Of a DNA stretch of 8,737 bases, positions 1-5,788 are shown piece after piece. The position numbers and the translations under genes were made by a program. The DNA is taken from positions 1-8,737 of the forward strand of contig JBBRGG010000155.1 of assembly GCA_038240875.1 (NCBI GenBank), written 5' to 3'. Source of the stretch: JBBRGG01 sp038240875. Lineage in GTDB: Bacteria; Planctomycetota; Phycisphaerae; Phycisphaerales; UBA1924. The number at the start of each line of letters is the position of its first letter. Position 1 is the stretch's first letter. The notes beneath the pieces are model-generated. The model searched no databases, had not been told where the DNA came from, and was given only the letters and a program-made list of their open reading frames with translations.

Positions 1-126
1 GTCCCCCGGCAGCCACTGGCCGCCGCAGGGCTGGGCTTGGGCTGGCGTGGCGAGCAGACCTAGCACCGCCGCGAGGGCGGCGAGGATGAGGACGAACGTG
101 TTGAACCCATACTTGCTGTGCGACAT
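1..126 (-). CDS. Secreted protein, N-terminal fragment (runs off left edge)
   Basis: Reading the minus strand from the ATG at 126-124 gives 42 open codons to the window edge. The product starts MSHSKYGFNTF, followed by a hydrophobic core (VLILAALAAVLGLLA) and a signal peptidase I-like site TPAQA|QP around residue 31, so it is exported. The mature part begins QPCGGQWLPGD. From memory, this opening is typical of planctomycete extracellular proteins built of WD40-like or delta-60 repeats, but too little is present to assign a family. The start is well supported: AAGGAG lies at 140-135 on the minus strand, 8 bases before the ATG. The gene lies downstream of the dockerin-like gene on the same strand, 123 bases from its stop, so the two could be co-transcribed. 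The C-terminus and function cannot be seen. Confidence 0.75.
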   Translation of the reverse strand, partial: MSHSKYGFNTFVLILAALAAVLGLLATPAQAQPCGGQWLPGD

Positions 127-197
127 TTTCTCTTCTCCTTAGAAATTGATGTGGCCCACTGCGCGGTTACGCGGCCGTCAAACTTCGTCAGTCTCGT

Positions 198-212
198 AGG
201 CCCGGCGGGCCT
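198..212 (-). repeat. GC-rich perfect palindrome between two secreted-protein genes
   Basis: The arms AGGCCCG and CGGGCCT pair around a single central base, between the stop of the dockerin-like gene and the start of the next secreted-protein gene. In RNA this would fold as a strong short hairpin with AGGCC/GGCCT arms. No U-run follows on either strand, so a classical intrinsic terminator is not supported. It could attenuate or stabilise the transcript, or be chance in GC-rich DNA. Confidence 0.3.
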
Positions 213-249
213 CGCGTTTCGTCAACACCCTTTGGGGTTTACTGGCCAT

Positions 250-531
250 TCAGCAGCCTGTTTCGAACGCGGCGACGAAGCTGTCGAAGTCGTCGGCGTT
301 GACGAAGCCGTCGGCGTTGAAGTCGCCCACCGCGACGGAGAACGGGTTGCCGCCCGCGGCGTAGGAAGCCGGGGCGTTGAAGGAGAGCGGGCACTGGGCC
401 AGCGCGGGCATCGCCGTTGCCAAGAGGAGGCCCAAGGCGGCAATCCAGCGCTGCGCCTTTATTAGCGCGAACGCGCTTCCAAGAGTCGTGCGCTGAGGCG
501 TTTTGGTCATGGATCGGTCTGTCGCAGTCAT
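250..531 (-). CDS. Small secreted protein with one dockerin-like EF-hand loop and a VCBS/FG-GAP-like lead-in
   Basis: The 93-residue product starts at the ATG at 531-529, preceded by AAGGAG six bases upstream (543-538). A longer reading frame from a TTG at 588 is possible, but this ribosome site favours the ATG. Residues 1-28 form a basic, polar N-region, followed by a hydrophobic core (WIAALGLLLATAM) and an ALA|Q cleavage site near residue 45. Cys47 is not in a lipobox, because Gln precedes it. Residues 50-75 read like the start of a VCBS/FG-GAP propeller repeat (FNAPASYAAGGNPFSVAVGD). The same acidic loop then continues as a dockerin-type calcium site: D70, N72, D74, G75, N78 and D81, followed by a helix FDSFVAAFE and the terminal Gly-Cys seen in planctomycete GC-type dockerin anchors. 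The mature protein is only about 48 residues with a single loop, where dockerins usually have two. It may be a surface-anchoring fragment or the remnant of a larger protein. The fold calls are by motif reading; the partner is unknown. Confidence 0.75.
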   Translation of the reverse strand: MTATDRSMTKTPQRTTLGSAFALIKAQRWIAALGLLLATAMPALAQCPLSFNAPASYAAGGNPFSVAVGDFNADGFVNADDFDSFVAAFETGC

Positions 532-972
532 GGGAATCTCCTTGAAGTCATGAGAATTGTCTTCCCAATATTGAGTTGGCTCGCTCAAGTCATGGCCAGT
601 AACTAAAAAGTCTTAGGTTATATTTCGCGGCGTATTTCAGTGGCAACTGCTCAAAGCCTATACCAGATACAATAAAGGTACCATGAGCTTTGATACTGGG
701 CAATTGAAACCTAGCACTAAATTGTATGAAGATATGAACTTTGGCGGTTCGCGAGATGCTGGTTGAAACAGGTACCAGTTGCAGTTTTTTTGAGTGGCAC
801 AACCCACAACACAAACTGGCGTGGGCCGCCGATGCTGTGGCGATTGAGGTTACGGCGGCATAAGCAACTGTGTTAAAGTGACTTATGAACTTGGCCCACT
901 TAATTATGCTCGGGGTTTCTTTGGTAGAAGTTTAGTATTAGAAGTCCAGAGGCCCACTTGCTTACGAATTTC
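532..972. other. AT-rich gene-poor spacer
   Basis: The core of this stretch (about 600-960) is roughly 40-45 % GC, clearly below its neighbours. I find no convincing gene. A 74-codon minus-strand frame (814-590) begins at TTG, lacks a ribosome site and has no recognisable motif. A 27-codon plus-strand frame (683-766) starts at an ATG with AAGG four bases upstream and a TACAAT-like hexamer at 668-673, but has no matching -35, so I leave it uncalled. GGCCCACTT occurs twice as a direct repeat (about 893 and 951). The spacer must hold the promoter of the dockerin-like gene and the 3' end of the zinc-ribbon gene's transcript, but I cannot point to a strong hexamer pair or terminator. Confidence 0.5.
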
Positions 973-1494
973 TTACTCTGCTAAAGGCGAACGCCTTACC
1001 GTCAAGCCGCATTCAGGGCATATTTTAATACCCTGGGCTGCTTGTACTTGCGCCAATTCGTAACCACACGCCCGGCACGTTGTCTGTCTTAGCGCTCTGA
1101 GCGTGGCCAGTCGGCCATGCGTGTACGCCGCGAACGCGATTGCACCAATTGCAAACGGCCAGAGTGGGATCACGAGCAAGTGCGATTTGGTAGGCGCGCC
1201 CGTAGGCCAGTGGGTCTGCGTTGCGTGGAAAGGCCGCCACGCAAAGGCCCAGTCCATTTGCCAATTTGTGAGCACATACACGCCAAGTTTGGACGCGCGC
1301 AAACTCGCGCTATTAGGATCAACCCTGATCACTTGCATGCAGGCGTTGCCCAAGACAACGTGCGTGTTGTACCCAAGGTTCGCGCCGATCTCGCGCGTGG
1401 TCGTGGTCGCGATTGCAAGCATGAACACGACCGACGCCACGCACGCGGCAAAGCGAGCACGCCGAAGCGAACGAGAGGTTGCGATCCATCGCAT
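973..1494 (-). CDS. Two-helix membrane protein with C-terminal zinc ribbon
   Basis: The product has 173 residues. The basic N-terminus (MRWIATSRSLRRARF) leads into a first transmembrane segment at about residues 14-31. A roughly 70-residue, presumably extracytoplasmic, region rich in Trp and aromatic residues follows, then a second membrane segment at about 104-124 (LLVIPLWPFAIGAIAFAAY). The C-terminus carries C140-x2-C143 and C159-x2-C162 in the contexts CRACGYEL and CPECG, a four-cysteine zinc ribbon. With both tails basic, the ribbon is expected to be cytoplasmic. From memory this architecture recurs widely in planctomycetes as uncharacterised proteins; no biochemical role is known to me. 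The start is fixed by an in-frame TAG nine bases upstream of the ATG, and there is no good Shine-Dalgarno. A promoter candidate lies at 1594-1565. The gene appears monocistronic. Confidence 0.8.
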   Translation of the reverse strand: MRWIATSRSLRRARFAACVASVVFMLAIATTTTREIGANLGYNTHVVLGNACMQVIRVDPNSASLRASKLGVYVLTNWQMDWAFAWRPFHATQTHWPTGAPTKSHLLVIPLWPFAIGAIAFAAYTHGRLATLRALRQTTCRACGYELAQVQAAQGIKICPECGLTVRRSPLAE

Positions 1495-1564
1495 AGGGTT
1501 CTACTTGTGCATATTAATTGCGGCGACGTTGTCGAATGTGCGTGCAATCGTGTACGAGGAGGTA

Positions 1565-1594
1565 AATATGCGTACACAACTGTATGGCTGTCAA
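1565..1594 (-). promoter_or_regulatory. Sigma-70-like promoter for the zinc-ribbon membrane protein gene
   Basis: On the minus strand a perfect TTGACA (1594-1589) is followed after 18 bases by CATATT (1570-1565), which matches TATAAT at four of six positions. Initiation would fall near 1558, giving a leader of about 64 bases before the ATG at 1494. The site lies downstream of the terminator of the preceding gene, where a fresh promoter is needed. It overlaps the plus-strand 23-codon frame. Confidence 0.5.
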
Positions 1595-1639
1595 TGCTTT
1601 CAGATTGGTGTCGCGTTGATAACAAGGTTGTTGCTTTAG
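1568..1639 (+). CDS. Possible 23-residue small protein with ideal ribosome binding site
   Basis: AGGAGGT at 1557-1563, a full anti-Shine-Dalgarno match, precedes the ATG at 1568 by four bases. The frame runs 23 codons to a TAG at 1637-1639. The peptide begins MRTQLYGCQCF and ends with a hydrophobic, weakly basic stretch (IGVALITRLLL) that could form a short amphipathic or membrane-binding helix. It lies in the 292-base gap between two minus-strand genes and runs antisense to the candidate promoter there. I see no convincing plus-strand promoter and recognise no family. The ribosome site is the only positive evidence, and it may be chance. Confidence 0.22.
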   Translation: MRTQLYGCQCFQIGVALITRLLL

Positions 1640-1679
1640 CGCGTCGAGAACTCCGCTATGTGTATCAGCAAACACTCGC

Positions 1680-1717
1680 TCAAAAAGTACATCGCCCGCG
1701 TCTTTCAGCGGGCGATG
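1680..1717 (-). terminator. Intrinsic terminator of the PEP-CTERM surface protein gene
   Basis: On the minus strand a perfect 10-base-pair stem (arms CATCGCCCGC and GCGGGCGATG, loop of 8) is followed directly by TACTTTTTGAG. It lies about 70 bases beyond the stop of the surface-protein gene at 1787. The strong stem with a trailing U-run is a textbook Rho-independent terminator in the right orientation. It also isolates the zinc-ribbon gene, which therefore needs its own promoter. Confidence 0.85.
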
Positions 1718-1786
1718 CGAAAGGTTCACATTCGCAGGCGCAACGAGCCCGAAAGCTCAAGCTCTCTGCGTCAATAGTAACAAGGC

Positions 1787-2632
1787 TTACGCACGACGAC
1801 GGCGGGTCGAGACCAAGCCGCCAAGCCCGAGGAGGCAGAGCGCGCCAGGGGTGGGAATGCCGAAGTTCTGGATGTAGACCGTGGTGTCTAAGACACCGTC
1901 TGCGGCATCACCGAGGATGAAGGTGAGGGTATTCGGGCCTGGGTTGACGTTACCAAAGACCTGGAAGACGGCGATACCCGAGCCGGTGGTGATAACGCCA
2001 TCAAGTTCGGTTTCGACGAGGCCAGACATGGCGGTGTTGTTGATCGAGATGGGCTGGCCGGAGAAATTAGCGATGTTGACGCCATTAAGGAAGATGCCGA
2101 AGCCGTCATTAAAGCTGGAGCCGACAAACTCGGCCCACTCTTCGCTGCCGAAGACCAGGTCAAAGCCGACCGTAGTGATGCCGACATCGGGAGTGAAGTT
2201 GATGTCGATCTGGGTGACGTCGAAGTGGTCAGGACGTCCAGTGATGCTGGACAAGAGTGTGTTCTGCGCGGACGTGGCGGCAACCCCTGGTACACTTCCA
2301 CCGCCGGTGACACCCGTTAAGTAGTTCAACGTGCGTGCAGTCGATGTATTGGGCCCGCTGGCGTACGTCGCGGCGTCGCCCGTGCTCATGACGATGCCCG
2401 TGCCGCCCAAGCCGTAGCCGTTGGGGCCAACGACGTTGAAGATGCCGGTGGAGCGACTCGTGCCGAAGGACTGACCTGCGAGGTTCAACGAGTTGATGGT
2501 GATGCCCGAGGGGCCACCAGCGATCACGCTCGCGATAGTTGCCGGGTTGTTGTTGTTGACGACGGCGATCTGGGCCTGAGCCGCAGCCGCGAACGCGAGA
2601 CCTGCCACCGCTACCATGATATTGATGCGCAT
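1787..2632 (-). CDS. Choice-of-anchor-L-like secreted protein with PEP-CTERM-type sorting tail
   Basis: The product has 281 residues. A signal peptide occupies residues 1-20 (MRINIMVAVAGLAFAAAAQA|Q). The body is low-complexity Gly/Thr/Ser/Asn-rich beta sequence. It contains a block I associate with the choice-of-anchor L domain: FGSEEWAEFVGSSFND at 161-176, FLNGVNIA at 181-188, an acidic ELDGV at 209-213, and LTFILGDAADGVLDTTVYI at 236-254. The tail at 260-281 has PTPGALCLLGLGGL followed by a short linker and RRRR, the usual order of motif, hydrophobic helix and basic patch in exosortase/PEP-CTERM sorting signals, but with PTPG in place of PEP. The protein is probably exported, sorted and surface-attached or released into matrix; its ligand is unknown. 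AGGAG at 2645-2641, eight bases from the ATG, fixes the start. A strong terminator follows the gene and no exosortase is in view. Confidence 0.85.
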   Translation of the reverse strand: MRINIMVAVAGLAFAAAAQAQIAVVNNNNPATIASVIAGGPSGITINSLNLAGQSFGTSRSTGIFNVVGPNGYGLGGTGIVMSTGDAATYASGPNTSTARTLNYLTGVTGGGSVPGVAATSAQNTLLSSITGRPDHFDVTQIDINFTPDVGITTVGFDLVFGSEEWAEFVGSSFNDGFGIFLNGVNIANFSGQPISINNTAMSGLVETELDGVITTGSGIAVFQVFGNVNPGPNTLTFILGDAADGVLDTTVYIQNFGIPTPGALCLLGLGGLVSTRRRRA

Positions 2633-3017
2633 TTTCTAATCTCCTGGGGCAATTACGCCGCAAAGTCCTGGTTGGAGAGAGACATTGAGCAACGCGCCCA
2701 AAGTACCGCCGCATTTACTGCTTAGCTGATTCGTGTGTCTCTCTCTGCCCGAGTATGTCACTATATCCAAAATAAACTCTCCGTACAGTCAGCAATTCAA
2801 AAAATAAAAAAAAGATGGCGTACCAGTCAGTTCTGCGTGTGACTCTATTAAAAACTAGTCCTATGTTAAGGTGGGAAGGGTAAAAGCTAGGAATTTAACT
2901 TGGATGCACACCTGCTATTTGTTCGTAATTTGCTCGATCGAAACTTTCGCATGAAGTTCGCAAAGCAACCTGTGACAGTCGCTATGTAGGCTTGCAGGCT
3001 CCTATCCTTGTACCCTT
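2633..3017. promoter_or_regulatory. Divergent spacer between the surface-protein gene and atpG
   Basis: This 385-base stretch must contain both promoters. For the minus-strand gene I see weak candidates: TATAGT at 2765-2760 without a good -35, and TTGAAT with TTTATT at an 18-base spacing just upstream of it. An A-rich block (about 2795-2813) would act as a T-tract or UP-like element on the minus strand. For atpG no canonical hexamer pair is evident. The bases before its ATG (TTGTACCCTT) carry no Shine-Dalgarno, so it may be leaderless or rely on another initiation mode. A 22-codon frame at 2814-2882 has no ribosome site and is not called. Confidence 0.4.
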
Positions 3018-3896
3018 ATGGCCAAGACTCGTGAGATCAAGAAGCGCATCAAAGCCGTCGGCAACATCCGCCGCATCACCAAGACGATGCAGATGATCGC
3101 CACCAGCAAGTTTGCTCGCGCCCAGGCGGCGTCGGTCGGCACACGCCCGTATACCGACACAATCTTTGACCTTGTCGGCAAGCTCGCCGCGGGCTTGGGT
3201 GATCAGTCGCACGCCCTTCTTAAAGAAGGAAGGGCTGGCGCGCCGGTTCTCACGCTGATTGTGACGTCCGACCGCGGGTTGTGCGGGCCTTACAACGGCA
3301 GCGTGCTTCGTCTTTCGATGGCGAACTTCAAGCGCGACGTGATTGCCAAGACTGGCGACGTTGAGATGATCGGCCGAAAGGGCCTTTCATTTATGAAGTA
3401 CGCGGGCATCAAGATTTCGCGGCACCATACGCAGTTTAGCGACAAGGCCAAGTACGATGAAGCCAAGGCGGTCGCCGACGAATACATCAAGCGGTTTCTT
3501 GCGGGCGAAGTTTCGCGGGTGGTCATTGTTTCGATGAAGTACATCTCGGCGGGGAAGCAGATCCCCACTGTTACTCAGCTTTTGCCTTTCCAGCCTCCGG
3601 TAAAAGCTGCTCAAACGGTGGCAACTACGGGCACGCAGCAGCTCTACGAGTTCAGCCCTTCTGCGGCGGACTTGTTGAATGTGCTGCTTCCGGCTGCGGT
3701 TCGCAGCGTCTTTTTCCAGTGCTTGAATGATGCGCTGGTCAGCGAACATATCGCCCGCATGATCGCGATGAAGTCGGCAACTGATAACGCCGGAAAAGCG
3801 GGCAAGCGACTGACCCGCGTCTTTAACCGCGCTCGCCAAGCCCAGATCACGACGGAACTTACTGAAATTATTTCGGGTGCCGCGGCTCTGGAATGA
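3018..3896 (+). CDS. atpG: ATP synthase F1 gamma subunit
   Basis: The product has 292 residues, within the normal 285-300 range. It is the central shaft of F1, whose two long helices rotate inside the alpha3-beta3 ring and couple proton (or sodium) flow through Fo to ATP synthesis on the cytoplasmic face of the membrane. The N-terminal helix is canonical (REIKKRIKAVGNIRRITKTM, with MIATSKFARAQ following). SDRGLCG at 84-90 is the family's Rossmann-like core motif. The C-terminal shaft helix carries SEHIARMIAMKSATDNA at 242-258 and ends in AQITTELTEIISGAAALE. The start is set by homology, since no Shine-Dalgarno precedes it. atpG normally sits between atpA and atpD. Here its neighbours are a divergent surface-protein gene and a dihydrouridine synthase, and a terminator follows it, so it is a single-gene unit. 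All landmarks are intact and I see no decay. Confidence 0.97.
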   Translation: MAKTREIKKRIKAVGNIRRITKTMQMIATSKFARAQAASVGTRPYTDTIFDLVGKLAAGLGDQSHALLKEGRAGAPVLTLIVTSDRGLCGPYNGSVLRLSMANFKRDVIAKTGDVEMIGRKGLSFMKYAGIKISRHHTQFSDKAKYDEAKAVADEYIKRFLAGEVSRVVIVSMKYISAGKQIPTVTQLLPFQPPVKAAQTVATTGTQQLYEFSPSAADLLNVLLPAAVRSVFFQCLNDALVSEHIARMIAMKSATDNAGKAGKRLTRVFNRARQAQITTELTEIISGAAALE

Positions 3897-3980
3897 TGAT
3901 GGTGATGTTGTTGTGGCGGGCTTGTGTGGCGTGAACTGAGTGGTGCAACTCGACAGGGCAATTAGACGGTGCAAATTAAC

Positions 3981-4012
3981 GGGGTTGGCCAGGAATGGCT
4001 GACCTCTTTTTC
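3981..4012 (+). terminator. Intrinsic terminator of atpG
   Basis: The arms GGTTGGCCA (3983-3991) and TGGCTGACC (3996-4004) pair over nine positions, including two G-U wobbles, around a GGAA loop of the stable GNRA type. CTCTTTTTC follows. It lies 85 bases past the atpG stop and about 120 bases before the start of the next gene, so atpG is probably transcribed alone. Confidence 0.75.
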
Positions 4013-4132
4013 ATGGTCGCGTGAAATGTGCGATGGTGAATGTCGGGTATCAAGATGCACGTTTGGTGTTGGTGAAAAGCGCGCGAATGAATCGGTGTGG
4101 GAAGTTGGGCGAATTCGTCGCTACCCTTTGGC

Positions 4133-5338
4133 ATGCTGAGACTTGGGGCGGTGTGCCTGCCTACGAACGTGCTGTTGGCGCCGATTGCGGGGTACTGCGA
4201 TCTGGCGTTTCGGACTGTTTGCCGGGAATGGGGCGGCGTAGGTTTGGCATGTACAGATTTGCTAAGCCCGGAGGGGTTGCTTCGCGGGACGGCGACCAGC
4301 TTGGACCTTGCCAAGACCAACGACTTTGACAAGCCGGTGGGGATGCAGCTCTATGGGAGCGACCCGGGGATGATGGCCGAGGGAGGCGCGTGGGCGCTTG
4401 AACATGGTGCGACAGTCGTCGATATCAATATGGGGTGCCCGGTTGATAAGGTGACCAAGAAGGATGGCGGGAGCAAACTACTTACGAACTTGGAACGGGC
4501 TGCGGAGATTGCGAGGCGCGTGCGCGAGGAACTTGATCGCACGCCTTTGACGATGCGCGAGTGGAGCAAGCGGCTGGGGAATGCCAAGTTGCTGGTTGAA
4601 GGGCGCGAGTGGACGGCGGCAGAGCTTGCGGGCGAAGATGGGATGAGGATGGATTCGCGAAGAGTGCGGGTTGCGGTGCCTTTGACGTGCAAGATGCGAC
4701 TGTGCTGGCACACGAGTGATTATGAAGCCGGGCGTGCGTGTTCGCCTGGGCTTGCGGGGATGTTGGCGGATGTGGGCGTGGTCGCGGTTACGGTGCATGG
4801 GCGGACGACGGAAGATAAATTCCAGGGCGAAGTTCGCCATGCTGGAATTGCGCGCGTGGTAGAGAAGATGAACGAGCGAGCCAGCAGCAGGATTCCGATC
4901 ATCGGCAATGGCGATGTGCGCGAGGCGCACGACGCGGCGAAGATGATTGAATTGACTGGGTGCGCGGGAGTGATGATCGGGCGCGGGGCGCTGTCTACGC
5001 CTTGGATCTTTCGTGATGCGGCGGCGGTGCTGCGGGGCGAAGAATTGCCTAGCGAGCCGACGCTCGAAGAAAAGGTCGAGACCATTCGGCGGTTCTTTGT
5101 GTTGATGCTCGAACATCGCGACGATCGCTATGCGATGTTCCAGATTCGTCGGCGCGTAAGCTGGTTTTCAAAGCGGTTGCAACGCAAGCTCGAGAACGGC
5201 AGGATGGAAGGGGTCAAGCCGTTCAAGGAAACGATGCGGATGGCTAAAGGGCCTGAGGAAGTGCACTTAATTCTTGATCAGTTTATGGCGGGCGGGCTGC
5301 GAAGTTGGGCCGAGGCGGTTGAGGTGGGAGAGGAGTAG
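4133..5338 (+). CDS. tRNA-dihydrouridine synthase (Dus family) with internal insertion
   Basis: This FMN enzyme reduces uridines in the D-loop of tRNA using NADPH. I chose the ATG at 4133 (401 residues) because the N-terminus then aligns with Dus proteins: MLRLGAVCLPTNVLLAPIAG leads straight into strand 1. A GTG at 4097 would add 12 unlikely residues. No clear ribosome site precedes either. Landmarks in the 401-residue numbering: APIAGYCDLAFR 17-28; VGMQLYGSDP near 69-78; the NMGCP motif with the presumed catalytic Cys102, followed by KKDGGSKLL; the substrate/FMN-contacting Lys187 in CKMRLCW; His222 and Arg224 in VTVHGRTT; and the FMN-phosphate loops IIGNGD (256-261) and VMIGRGAL (280-287). 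Between the Cys and Lys regions, about residues 140-183 form an extra polar, charged segment absent from usual Dus proteins, which explains the length over the typical 320-350. The subfamily (DusA/B/C) cannot be fixed by eye; DusB is the common bacterial form. Confidence 0.92.
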   Translation: MLRLGAVCLPTNVLLAPIAGYCDLAFRTVCREWGGVGLACTDLLSPEGLLRGTATSLDLAKTNDFDKPVGMQLYGSDPGMMAEGGAWALEHGATVVDINMGCPVDKVTKKDGGSKLLTNLERAAEIARRVREELDRTPLTMREWSKRLGNAKLLVEGREWTAAELAGEDGMRMDSRRVRVAVPLTCKMRLCWHTSDYEAGRACSPGLAGMLADVGVVAVTVHGRTTEDKFQGEVRHAGIARVVEKMNERASSRIPIIGNGDVREAHDAAKMIELTGCAGVMIGRGALSTPWIFRDAAAVLRGEELPSEPTLEEKVETIRRFFVLMLEHRDDRYAMFQIRRRVSWFSKRLQRKLENGRMEGVKPFKETMRMAKGPEEVHLILDQFMAGGLRSWAEAVEVGEE

Positions 5339-5392
5339 GAAGTGGCAGAGTGTAAAGAGTGAACCTGCATACTTGCTGGATGCTAAACAGGA

Positions 5393-5423
5393 CACGCGTA
5401 ATTTCGTGCGGTTAGTACGCGTG
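5393..5423. repeat. Inverted repeat between convergent genes
   Basis: CACGCGTA (5393-5400) and TACGCGTG (5416-5423) are perfect complements separated by 15 bases, in the 114-base gap where the Dus gene and the minus-strand small gene converge. No U-run follows on either side, so this is at best a weak bidirectional terminator or a protein-binding dyad; ACGCGT is itself palindromic, which makes chance more likely. Confidence 0.3.
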
Positions 5424-5452
5424 GCTGGTTGGGAAGTAAACGTGCGAGTGGC

Positions 5453-5752
5453 TTAGCGCTTGGGCTCTTTGCGTGGGCGGGTGACGAGTTCGGAAGGCGG
5501 GTTGTCGAGATATTGCTGGACGCCTGGGAGCGTGCGCCAGCCGACGGCTGCGGGTGCGCCGCGTTCGGTGAATCGTCCGCCTTCGGCAGTGAGTACTAGG
5601 GTGGCAACATCGTCGAGCGTGAAGACGTAGGAAAGGCCGCCATGGGCCGGGCCACGAACGCGGGCGGCTTTGCGGATCATGTCAAAGGTCTTCGACGAGA
5701 TTTCGCCGGAGTTGAGGAGTTCTTCTTTGGTAAATCCGGTGGCCGTGTCCAT
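5453..5752 (-). CDS. Small helix-turn-helix-like protein of unknown function
   Basis: The product has 99 residues from the ATG at 5752-5750. A TTG at 5794 would add 14 residues (MHITFRRFALEAHT) but starts inside a tandem repeat, so I prefer the ATG; neither start has a good Shine-Dalgarno. The pattern GFTKEELLNSGEISSKTFD followed by MIRKAARVRGPAHGG and YVFTLDDVATLV resembles a MerR-like or winged helix-turn-helix: helix, turn, recognition helix, Gly-rich wing, then a helix after FTLDD. The remainder (GGRFTERGAPAAVGWRTL, then VQQYLDN) is a Gly-rich segment and a short helix, and the tail is basic (RPRKEPKR). No signal peptide or membrane segment is present, so it is cytoplasmic. I do not recognise the family with certainty. 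It is last in the minus-strand cluster, 102 bases after the FkbM gene, and is flanked by related short repeats. Confidence 0.6.
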   Translation of the reverse strand: MDTATGFTKEELLNSGEISSKTFDMIRKAARVRGPAHGGLSYVFTLDDVATLVLTAEGGRFTERGAPAAVGWRTLPGVQQYLDNPPSELVTRPRKEPKR

Positions 5753-5788
5753 GGTGTGGGCTTCAAGCGCGAAGCGGCGAAAGGTAAT

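Noticed and set aside
571..588. TTGAG...CTCAA inverted repeat upstream of the dockerin-like gene as a possible operator
   Set aside because: Five-base arms with an 8-base gap are expected often by chance, and no promoter hexamers align with it.
506..594. Four copies of GTCATG at 506, 527, 547 and 589, spaced about 20, 20 and 42 bases
   Set aside because: Two are simply the start codon and an internal Met-Thr of the dockerin-like gene, and the bases around the copies do not match beyond the hexamer. Probably chance.
1514..1729. A 71-codon minus-strand frame downstream of the surface-protein gene
   Set aside because: Its upstream end overlaps the intrinsic terminator at 1680-1717, it lacks a ribosome site, and it has no recognisable motif.
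1117..1920. A long plus-strand open frame of 267 codons
   Set aside because: It runs antisense through the zinc-ribbon gene, the perfect terminator hairpin and the end of the surface-protein gene. Its product is Arg/His-rich shadow sequence with no domain.
2805..2840. A T-tract on the minus strand preceded by a small stem (TGG/CCA around TACG), resembling a terminator
   Set aside because: The stem is only 5 base pairs with a bulge, and no minus-strand gene lies upstream for it to terminate.
4478..5116. A 212-codon minus-strand open frame
   Set aside because: It is the antisense shadow of the Dus gene, with His/Arg/Pro-rich composition typical of GC-rich reverse frames and no ribosome site.
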